NCBI GenBank assembly: GCA_964638795.1
Contig: CAZXAX010000034.1
Coordinates: forward strand, 1-21,352
DNA: 21,352 nt
Origin: CAIYHK01 sp964638795
Lineage (GTDB): Bacteria; Actinomycetota; Acidimicrobiia; Acidimicrobiales; Ilumatobacteraceae
Reading direction: 5' to 3'
Shown here: positions 13,155 to 20,074 of the stretch, in pieces
Numbering within the stretch: the first letter of the stretch is position 1
Layout of the letters: each line of letters opens with the position of its first letter
Position numbers and translations under genes: made by a program
The notes under the pieces: model-generated
What the model was told of the DNA's origin: nothing
The model's database searches: none
Seen by the model: only the letters and a program-made list of their open reading frames with translations

Positions 13155-15695
13155 ATGTGGAAGGTGGCCCTAAAGGGGATCATTGCGCGCAAGGGACGCC
13201 TGTTCCTAACCTCGCTTGCCGTAATTCTCGGCACGTCATTTTTGTCGGGCACACAGATCTTCTCCGACACATTGAACAGAACTTTCGACACACTCTTTGC
13301 TGAAGTATTCGCCGATGTGAATGCCTATGTGCGTTCATCGAATGTGATCGAAACTGACTTCGGTGCAGAAGAGCGCACTCTGCTACCAGCTGCGATTGCC
13401 GAAGATGTTGCCAAGGTTGAAGGTGTGCAGTCAGCGATACCGCAAGTGCAGGCTTATGCACGCATCATCGGCAAAGACGGTGAAGCAATCGGTAGTGAAG
13501 GCAATGGCCCACCAACCTTTGGTGCGGTGATGACCGAAAACGATGTGTTTTGGGAGTTGCTTGATGGGCGTGCACCCGCCAATGACACCGAGGTGGCTCT
13601 AGACGAGAGTTCTGCCGATGCCGCCGATTATGTGGTCGGCGATACCGTGCGGATCAGTGCCAAGGCAGGCACACGGGATTTCAAACTTGTCGGCATTGCC
13701 AAATATGGAGGGGTCTCTTCGCCAGGTGGTGCAACTTTTGCACTGTTTGATCTGCAGACAGCAACCGAATTTCTTGGCACACCGGGATTTATTGATGCAG
13801 TGCTCGTGGTCGGAGACGGGTCGCTAAGTGACCGCGAGCTTGCCGACAAAATCACTGCTTCACTCTCCAATTACAAGGAGATTGAAACTCTGACTGGTGA
13901 AGAAATCACCAAAGAGACCCAGGATCAGATCGGTGCAGTACTCGACTTCTTCTCTATCTTCTTGCGCATTTTTGCCTTTATTGCACTCGGAGTAGCAACG
14001 TTCGTTATCTACAACGTGTTTTCTATTACCGCCGCGCAACGCATGCGCGAAAGTGCTCTATTGCGTGCAATCGGTGCGAGTCGCAAACAAGTTACGCGTG
14101 CACTGCTCATTGAATCAGCGGCCGTTGGCTTAATTGGTTCAGCCTTTGGCATCGTGGCTGGAATCGGCTTGTCTCGTGGGCTCAAAGCAATGTTGCAGGC
14201 ATTTGGAGTTGATCTTCCATCACGTGGTCTCGTAATTACGGGGTCTGCGATCGTCACCACATTGGTCGTGGGCATGATCGTCACTCTCATTGCCGGAGTC
14301 TTTCCAGCTCGCTCGGCCGGCAAAGTGCCACCGATTGCTGCAATGCGTGATTCGGTCAGCGAAGTGGTCACGTCACGAAAAAGCCGATATGTATTTACAG
14401 TGCTGTGCTTTGTGATCGGTGGAGCCTCAGTCATTGCAGTGTTTACCGGTGCCGCTGCGGGAATTCTTGGTCTCGGTGTGGTGGCAATCTTCATGGGCGT
14501 GCTGGCAATTGGCCCTGTTACAGCGCGCCCCCTTGCGATGTTGATTGGCGCTCCGATTCAGCGCCTGCGCGGTGTAACTGGAACTATGGCGCGGGAAAAT
14601 GCGGCGCGAAATCCAAAACGCACTGCACGCACCGCTGCCCCAGTACTTATTGGCGTGGCATTGGTAACTGCAGTCACTGTGCTAGCAGCTTCGCTACGCA
14701 CTGAGATACGCAATCTCATCGGCGAGCAATTCAAGGGTGACTATGCAATCAGTGTGCAGACTCAAGGTTTTGGTGGTCTCAGCCCAACTCTCGTTGATGA
14801 AGTTGCCAAACTCAGCTCTGTTGAGCAAGCCACTTCGATTGGTTTTGCCACTGTAAAGATTGCCGACAAGGGACGCTTTGCAAGTGTGATTAATCCAGAA
14901 ACGGCAGTCGGCTTAATCGATCTCGACATGATTGAAGGAGCCCAAGCAGATCTTGACGCTGATGGTGTACTCGTAAGTGAAGGCCAATCAGAGAAACTCG
15001 CAGTAGGCATCGGCGACACCGTTGAAGCAATGCTTACGGACGGATCCGAACTTCAGCTAACTGTTCGTGGCATTTTTGATAATGGCACTTTCACCACCGG
15101 TGGGTTTGTAGTGAACCGTGAACTCTTTGCGGATCGCCCGACCTCACAATTCGACTTTGCCATCTACATTGTGAAAAAAGACGGGGTCTCCGATGAGTCT
15201 GCGCGTGAAGAACTCGGCGCGCTTGTTGAACAGTCTGGTGTTGGCAAACTGGCGAGCCGTTCTGAATACATTGATGACCAAGCCGGGCAAGTAAACCAGT
15301 TGCTCGGTCTCGTCTACGGTCTGCTTGCCCTCTCGGTGATCATCGCCGTGGTTGGCATTGTGATTACGTTGCTGTTGTCGGTGTTTGAGCGCCGCCGCGA
15401 GCTCGGCTTGCTTCGGGCAGTGGGAATGAGCCGATCGCAGGTGCGCTCATCTATCCGTTGGGAGAGCGTGATCACTTCACTGATCGGCGCAGTCAGTGGG
15501 GTCATCCTCGGCATTGCACTCGGTTGGGTAATCGTGCGCGCACTGGATGACGAGGGGCTTAAGTCCTACACACTGCCCATCGGCGGGACAATTGGAATTC
15601 TGATTTTGTCGTTCATGATTGGCGTGATTGCTGCAATTTACCCAGCACGACGCGCCACACGCATGAACGTTCTCGAATCGTTGTCAGCCAGCTAA
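13155..15695 (+). CDS. FtsX-like ABC transporter permease, duplicated type
   Basis: The product is 846 residues, an internal duplication of the FtsX permease. A first membrane helix (about 17-33) is followed by an extracellular MacB-like domain (about 40-255), then FtsX domain 1 (about 256-400) with the cytoplasmic motif RESALLRAIGASRKQVTRALLIES and FPARSAGKVPPIAAMRDS. Further helices lie at about 412-470 and 490-515, then a second extracellular domain (about 520-705) and FtsX domain 2 (about 715-846) with RRRELGLLRAVGMSRSQVRSSI and the end YPARRATRMNVLESL. It is co-translated with the ATPase gene and is the only permease in the unit. Such actinobacterial exporters are commonly annotated for macrolide or lipid export without proof. 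The 3' end overlaps the convergent glycosylase gene by 12 bases. Confidence 0.95.
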   Translation: MWKVALKGIIARKGRLFLTSLAVILGTSFLSGTQIFSDTLNRTFDTLFAEVFADVNAYVRSSNVIETDFGAEERTLLPAAIAEDVAKVEGVQSAIPQVQAYARIIGKDGEAIGSEGNGPPTFGAVMTENDVFWELLDGRAPANDTEVALDESSADAADYVVGDTVRISAKAGTRDFKLVGIAKYGGVSSPGGATFALFDLQTATEFLGTPGFIDAVLVVGDGSLSDRELADKITASLSNYKEIETLTGEEITKETQDQIGAVLDFFSIFLRIFAFIALGVATFVIYNVFSITAAQRMRESALLRAIGASRKQVTRALLIESAAVGLIGSAFGIVAGIGLSRGLKAMLQAFGVDLPSRGLVITGSAIVTTLVVGMIVTLIAGVFPARSAGKVPPIAAMRDSVSEVVTSRKSRYVFTVLCFVIGGASVIAVFTGAAAGILGLGVVAIFMGVLAIGPVTARPLAMLIGAPIQRLRGVTGTMARENAARNPKRTARTAAPVLIGVALVTAVTVLAASLRTEIRNLIGEQFKGDYAISVQTQGFGGLSPTLVDEVAKLSSVEQATSIGFATVKIADKGRFASVINPETAVGLIDLDMIEGAQADLDADGVLVSEGQSEKLAVGIGDTVEAMLTDGSELQLTVRGIFDNGTFTTGGFVVNRELFADRPTSQFDFAIYIVKKDGVSDESAREELGALVEQSGVGKLASRSEYIDDQAGQVNQLLGLVYGLLALSVIIAVVGIVITLLLSVFERRRELGLLRAVGMSRSQVRSSIRWESVITSLIGAVSGVILGIALGWVIVRALDDEGLKSYTLPIGGTIGILILSFMIGVIAAIYPARRATRMNVLESLSAS

Positions 15696-16625
15696 TTCAT
15701 CGGGGTCGATAACGTCCCCATCATGATCCAGCGTCAACGGCCTGTGTTGAGCAAGGTCACGGAGAAAATCACTGGCAACTGGATGTGAGTCAATCATCCT
15801 CACGATTGGATCAGAATCATCGGCGCGAGGCCTTGGAACGTGGCGCTTTTGGCATTGCGGGCACCAATACAGGATGCGGGCATTTTCACCATCGCGGCGT
15901 ACCTGCACCACGCCCTTGCATCGCAGGCATGACTTTCCGTTACGGCCATACACCGCAACCCCGCCTGGCACGCCAGGAACCGTTACGCGGCCAGCATTCT
16001 TGAGATTTGCACGCAATAGTCGTGCTGCTGTCTCCACAATTTCAATCGCTGTTGATTCAGCGAGACTTCCCACTCGCGCACGTGGGCTCACTTCAGTTGC
16101 CCACAAAATTTCACAACGGAACACATTGCCAATGCCACACATCACTCGCTGATCGAGCAACACTTCTGCAATCGTTGCATCGGGGTCATGGTACGCGAGC
16201 ACGCGTCGTGCGCATTCATGAAGATTCGTTCGCGGATCACAAAGATCAGGACCAAGTTGACCAGCGAATGGATGTCGACGCCAGCCATCGTCGCGATACG
16301 TGTCCACCACTGGTGCGGAAAAACAAACAGCTACCCAGTCTTCGGTCTCGATCACGAAACGAGCTTTGTTCTCTGCTTTGCGCCATTTTTCACCGGGTCT
16401 ATATAAATGCCAAGAGCCGGTCATGCGCATATGAGTGTGCAGTGCTACTCCATCGTCCCAGACGATCTCGATGTGTTTACCTTTGTTGCGCACTTCTTCA
16501 ACTGCGCAACCCTCACCAGGAAGAATGGCGCAATTCCATGGTGCGAGAGTGACGCTGGAGGGCTTGCCAACAAGCGCAGTGCGAAGAGCAGCCGCGGTCT
16601 TGTAGATGGTGTCTCCTTCTGGCAT
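15684..16625 (-). CDS. Fpg/Nei-family DNA glycosylase/AP lyase (Nei2-like)
   Basis: The product is 313 residues. It starts MPEGDTIYK: after Met removal the catalytic Pro1 and Glu2 are exposed, and the MPEGDT form points to endonuclease VIII (Nei) and not Fpg. NKGKHIEIVWDDGVALHTHMRMTGSW contains the conserved Lys and the H-x-x-M-x-G-x-W block. The helix-two-turn-helix is present around LLDQRVMCGIGNVFRCEILW. A four-Cys zinc finger (Cys233, Cys236, Cys255, Cys258) follows. It removes oxidised bases, mainly pyrimidines, in base-excision repair. Unusually, about 50 residues follow the zinc finger (DSDPIVRMIDSHPVASDFLRDL...), whereas classical Nei ends there. It is divergent from a small basic-protein gene, with 34 bases between start codons. 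Confidence 0.93.
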   Translation of the reverse strand: MPEGDTIYKTAAALRTALVGKPSSVTLAPWNCAILPGEGCAVEEVRNKGKHIEIVWDDGVALHTHMRMTGSWHLYRPGEKWRKAENKARFVIETEDWVAVCFSAPVVDTYRDDGWRRHPFAGQLGPDLCDPRTNLHECARRVLAYHDPDATIAEVLLDQRVMCGIGNVFRCEILWATEVSPRARVGSLAESTAIEIVETAARLLRANLKNAGRVTVPGVPGGVAVYGRNGKSCLRCKGVVQVRRDGENARILYWCPQCQKRHVPRPRADDSDPIVRMIDSHPVASDFLRDLAQHRPLTLDHDGDVIDPDELAG

Positions 16626-16659
16626 CCATCAAATCGTATGCGCCGCTAGGGTCTTTTAC

Positions 16660-16932
16660 GTGCCATCCGAGCAATCTCCGCAGCGCAAGAAACGCGGCCT
16701 TGGTTCGACCATGATTGCGAGTGGATTGATTGCAATTGAAAACATGCTGCGTGGAAAAACACGTGAGGATGTCGCCGAAATCAGAGAAGCCGCGGGCACC
16801 CCTGGCAACATCGACCGCCACGGGATCACGGTGGAACTCGACGAGGGCACTACTGCACATAGTCCCGCACCGATGGCGCGCACTGGTGCTAAGCGATTAA
16901 TCGTGCGTCGACGCACGCGTCAGGGCAACTGA
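16660..16932 (+). CDS. Small basic hypothetical protein
   Basis: 90 residues from GTG at 16660, with AGGG nine bases upstream. The open frame extends back to 16606 but would then overlap the glycosylase start and include poor-quality sequence, so I prefer the GTG. The N-terminus is basic (PQRKKRG), residues 18-40 look like an amphipathic helix (MIASGLIAIENMLRGKTREDV), and the end is strongly basic (AKRLIVRRRTRQGN). No membrane segment or known motif. It is the sort of lineage-specific protein that could bind nucleic acid. It shares a 34-base divergent promoter region with the DNA glycosylase and its stop overlaps the convergent Nudix gene by 13 bases. Function unknown. Confidence 0.6.
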   Translation: MPSEQSPQRKKRGLGSTMIASGLIAIENMLRGKTREDVAEIREAAGTPGNIDRHGITVELDEGTTAHSPAPMARTGAKRLIVRRRTRQGN

Positions 16933-17348
16933 CCCACCGAAGCAAGAGCAAGACGGATCAAACGATCCTGCCCTCCGGTCATATCGCGCCGCACACGCTC
17001 AGACACCGCTTCAGCGGGAGTAAACCACGCGAGGTCAAGGGCCTTTTGCGTGGGATGACACTCACCCGAAACTGGAACCACATATGCAAGAGCCACCGCA
17101 TGCTGACGCGGATCGTGGAACCCCGTTATTGCTGGATCTCGAAAATACTCAGCCACAGTGAAAGGGGCGGGCTCTGGTGGCAGTTTCGGAAGTGCCAATG
17201 GGCCGAGGTCTTTTTCGAGATTGCGCATCAAGGCCTGACGAATTGTTTCATTCAGCATCACTCTGCCTGACACGACCATGCGGCTAATGCTCCCGTCAGC
17301 TGCTTGCCTAAGAAGCAGACCAACATGGGTGACGATTCCGTCTGCATC
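16920..17348 (-). CDS. DUF4916 Nudix-fold protein, C-terminal part (5' end in gap 3)
   Basis: About 142 residues. The sequence begins in a strand typical of Nudix domains (DADGIVTHVGLLLRQ), then MVVSGRVMLNETIRQALMRNLEKDLG in the place of the Nudix box (G-R-V...E-T-x-x-x-A-x-x-R), and continues FTVAEYFRDP, FHDPRQHAVALAYVVPVSG and DLAWFTPAEAVSE. This agrees with the actinobacterial DUF4916 group. The canonical REUXEE run is not intact (MRNLEKDLG), so pyrophosphatase activity is uncertain. About 30-40 N-terminal residues expected for the family are missing into the gap. Because DUF4916 proteins are normally free-standing, this is more likely a separate gene following the clamp-like one than the end of a fusion. 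Confidence 0.8.
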   Translation of the reverse strand, partial: DADGIVTHVGLLLRQAADGSISRMVVSGRVMLNETIRQALMRNLEKDLGPLALPKLPPEPAPFTVAEYFRDPAITGFHDPRQHAVALAYVVPVSGECHPTQKALDLAWFTPAEAVSERVRRDMTGGQDRLIRLALASVGQLP

Positions 17349-17448
17349 NNNNNNNNNNNNNNNNNNNNNNNNNNNNNNNNNNNNNNNNNNNNNNNNNNNN
17401 NNNNNNNNNNNNNNNNNNNNNNNNNNNNNNNNNNNNNNNNNNNNNNNN
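17349..17448. other. Assembly gap 3 (100 N)
   Basis: Exactly 100 N. Reading through 100 bases happens to keep one open frame across the gap, but the DUF3293-like domain above and the Nudix domain below are both cut mid-domain and together need several hundred bases. The apparent 599-residue fusion should not be accepted. Confidence 0.95.
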
Positions 17449-18719
17449 TCCCAAGCTGTAATCACGTGGACTGGGCCCTCAAATGGCCACTCTTTCACCG
17501 CATCTGGGCCATTGAGTGCGACATATTTTCCGGGTTGAACTTCAGCCATCACAACCGTGTCAATGTACGACTCCCACCGAACATCCTCGGCCGCTGAAGA
17601 CTCACCACCGAAACGGAGTTGCAGCATCGGTACCAGTTTTTCTGCCGCACTCGTGATGCGCTCCACAGCAGTTTTCAACTCCCCAGCAGTCATTGACTCG
17701 GCCACCAAATCGACAACCGCCCACACTTGCCCTTCCATGTGAGTAACACGGACATATCCAAGTGCGACGTTGTAGTCGTTCATTTCCTCGTAGAGCTCAG
17801 GCGTAGCTTCGATTTCATCAAGAAGCACTGCGAACACCTGCAGGCGAGTTGGGTAGCTGTCAATAAGGCGACCAAACACTGGGGTTCCGCGCCGCACCAG
17901 ACGGTAATCATCATCGTGGTCGCGATACAGTGCAATTTTTCCGTAGGCACTGACGATTGCATCTTCAACATGCGGACGCGCCTGCTCACGAACACTCATG
18001 ATCGGCGTGAGCATTCCTTCTGCATCGTCAGACTGCAGATACAGCAGATCACCGTCAACTATCGGAATGTGGAGACACACCCGAGTTGGATGAAATCGGA
18101 CCAGGCTGTGAAGTGCATTGAGTTCAACCTGCACCGACCCCTGACTGACCGAATCACCGTCTAATTGGCATTTGGTAATGCCGAGGCCAGGTATGTCGGC
18201 GCTAATCGTCAAGACTCCGTCGCTGACATCAAGGTGACCATAAAGATCGCCTTTAACGCTGTGAGTAGAAATAATCGCGTGTAACGCATTGGCGAGAATC
18301 CCCGAATCGACCGTGATGCCCGCTGGCGTTTTACGGCGCTTTGTAATTAGCGAAAAGTAATCCGTGGGATGCGCCGGTGGTGGAGCAACTTCAAAGCGAC
18401 CCGCACGACCGATTACCGACATCAACGACACTGCGTCATTCGCATCGTATTGAATTACAAGGCTCACTGTGCCCGACTCACTTGCGGCGAATTGCACTAG
18501 CCGGCGCGAAATCGGCACCAGACAATCAACATCAGTGGCTGAACCGTTGATAATCGACAACGAATGAGGCGTGCCAACAGCCCACCGGCGCAGCCCGTTC
18601 TCGCACTTGAGCAGCAACCAACCAAAGCCGTTGCTCTCATCGGTATCGGTCATTCCAGCGAGGTCGAGAACTGAGAGCCACTCTTGTTCTGGAATTTCAA
18701 TGGTCAGAGTCTTCAGCAC
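17449..18719 (-). CDS. Multidomain protein: sliding-clamp-like region + YbjN/TY-Chap-like domain + DUF3293-like start (3' end in gap 3)
   Basis: 423 residues are visible from GTG at 18719. Residues about 1-242 look like a diverged DnaN (beta clamp) fold: VDSGILANALHAIIST, DVSDGVLTISADIPGLG, SVQVELNALHSLVRFHP and GDLLYLQSDDAEGMLTPIM follow the order and style of clamp domains 2-3. Residues about 262-372 resemble the YbjN/type III chaperone-like (TY-Chap) fold, ending ITSAAEKLVPMLQLRFGG as actinobacterial members do. Residues about 385-423 (YIDTVVMAEVQPGKYVAL ... GPVHVITAW) match the start of DUF3293, cut by the gap. Cytoplasmic, no signal. GGGAG lies only two bases before GTG. An inverted repeat lies 50 bases upstream. 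The domain calls are by eye and need profile searches. Confidence 0.65.
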
Positions 18720-18768
18720 CGCTCCCTAAATGCGAGTCGGTTGGAGAGGCTATATGAAGAAATAACTG

Positions 18769-18787
18769 TTAACCCATTTAGGGTTAA
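18769..18787 (-). promoter_or_regulatory. 7-bp inverted repeat between ApbE and the clamp-like gene
   Basis: TTAACCC, ATTTA, GGGTTAA: perfect arms with a five-base loop, 36 bases after the apbE stop and 50 bases before the clamp-like start on the minus strand. It may be an operator for the downstream gene or a weak terminator for the flavin operon; no T-run follows on the minus strand, which favours an operator. The remaining bases of this 104-base intergenic region show nothing clear. Confidence 0.5.
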
Positions 18788-18823
18788 TACAAGGGATTAT
18801 TCAGCTTTTTATGGCGGCGGACG

Positions 18824-19582
18824 CTATGTGGAAGGGGCCGCCCATGCTGGCGCAACCAGATCCCCGTTCAGAGTTATTGCCAAGGCGTGGTATCCGGGGA
18901 ACTGTTCCACCCATGCCACTCCGTCTAAGCCCTTCACAAAAGCAGCCGTGGCAAATGCGTCCGCCCAGCGCAGTTCAGGCCCGACAACGGTCATCGACCC
19001 GAGAGGCTCAACGGGGGCACCTTTTGCATCCCAAATATGAAGTCCACGTGCCCGGGTTCCACTAGTTGCCACAGCTTGGCCAATTACATCCAATGAAAAC
19101 CGCAGTTCATCAGATTTGTCGGGGTTGGATATACCCACTGACCAAGGCTTGTTATCCGCATTTAACCCACTTGCCTGAATGTCTCCGCCGATATTTAGTA
19201 ACCAATTATTAAATCCGAATTCAGATAAATATTTGCTCGCTCGCTGGCCAGCCCAACCTTTCACAAACCCGGCTGGGTCGAGTCCCCCGTTTGGACGGCG
19301 TGCCACGAACGCACCTTCACTTACATGCTCGAGCCAAGTGCATGCATCCATTACTTCAATCACTTCCTCCGAGGCATCAAGAAGATTTAGCGCTCCGCTA
19401 TTGATGCGCGAGATCTCACTGGGCGCCAAAAATGTTGAGAATGTTCTCTCAAGTCGGTGAAGCTCACCAAAGACTCGACCGACTGCGGCGACGACTTGTG
19501 GATGTTCGTTATCAGTAACCACGTGAACACTGGCCACGGTGCCCATGACAGGTTCGGCAAATTTAAGAATGGACTTCGTCAT
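18824..19582 (-). CDS. apbE: FAD:protein FMN transferase
   Basis: The product is 252 residues. ApbE/Ftp enzymes cleave FAD and attach FMN covalently to a Ser/Thr of a target protein using Mg. Visible motifs: EPVMGTVASVHV (flavin-binding start), RTFSTFLAPSEISRIN, LDPAGFVKGWA at 101-111 with its conserved Asp and Lys, LNIGGDIQASG at 129-139, ATSGT, and ADAFATAAF with the metal-binding Asp near residue 212. No lipoprotein signal, so either the mature enzyme acts in the cytoplasm before the target is exported, or export uses the target's route. Its start overlaps the FMN-binding protein stop as ATGA. The substrate is almost certainly that neighbour, which carries the flavinylation motif. Confidence 0.95.
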   Translation of the reverse strand: MTKSILKFAEPVMGTVASVHVVTDNEHPQVVAAVGRVFGELHRLERTFSTFLAPSEISRINSGALNLLDASEEVIEVMDACTWLEHVSEGAFVARRPNGGLDPAGFVKGWAGQRASKYLSEFGFNNWLLNIGGDIQASGLNADNKPWSVGISNPDKSDELRFSLDVIGQAVATSGTRARGLHIWDAKGAPVEPLGSMTVVGPELRWADAFATAAFVKGLDGVAWVEQFPGYHALAITLNGDLVAPAWAAPST

Positions 19583-20073
19583 GAGTTGTCCAGTGCGTAT
19601 TGCAGTGAGGCAATGTAAGCGCGCGAAGTAAGAGTGGCTCCACTCACTGCCTGCACATTTGCATTCTTGGCAACAACAACGGCATCGTGCAGGATCGGCA
19701 ATGCAAAGTTGTTGATTGCGAGACTCCGTCGGTCGTCATCTGGGAACTGCAACACTTCAACTTCACAAAGTTCACCTGAACCATCAAGGAGTGCCTCTAC
19801 TTGCACTATTCCCCACTTGAATTCAACTTGTGCGCCAGTTGCTCGGACTGCACCACAAACGAGCTCCGGCGCTGATGTTGATCCGATCGGGCTTGAAGTG
19901 CTTGATGAACTCGAACTCACAGAGTCTGTTGTGCTTGATGAACTCATATTGATCGTGTTTTCGGGCCCATCAACCAGTGCCAAGAACACCACTCCACCAC
20001 TAGCAAGTAGCACCGCAGGGGCAAGCCGTCGCGCGAGTGGAAATTGGTCGTCTGCTGATTTGTTCCGAGTCAT
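19579..20073 (-). CDS. Membrane-anchored FMN-binding (flavinylated) protein
   Basis: 164 residues from ATG at 20073, one base after the reductase stop (TGAGATG); the longer TTG at 20094 lacks a ribosome site. Residues about 17-34 are one membrane helix (LAPAVLLASGGVVFLALV). A Ser/Thr-rich spacer (about 43-67, with a run of seven Ser) leads to the FMN_bind domain (about 70-164). SGATLTS at 144-150 matches the flavinylation motif, with Thr147 the expected FMN attachment site. Two Cys (73 and 103) could form a disulfide. The domain probably faces the outside of the membrane and passes electrons from the flavohaem reductase to an extracytoplasmic acceptor. ApbE follows directly. Confidence 0.92.
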   Translation of the reverse strand: MTRNKSADDQFPLARRLAPAVLLASGGVVFLALVDGPENTINMSSSSTTDSVSSSSSSTSSPIGSTSAPELVCGAVRATGAQVEFKWGIVQVEALLDGSGELCEVEVLQFPDDDRRSLAINNFALPILHDAVVVAKNANVQAVSGATLTSRAYIASLQYALDNS

Positions 20074-20074
20074 C

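Noticed and set aside
16920..18719. Single 599-residue protein including a Nudix domain
   Set aside because: It reads through 100 placeholder N; both flanking domains are cut mid-domain, so the continuity is an artefact of gap size.
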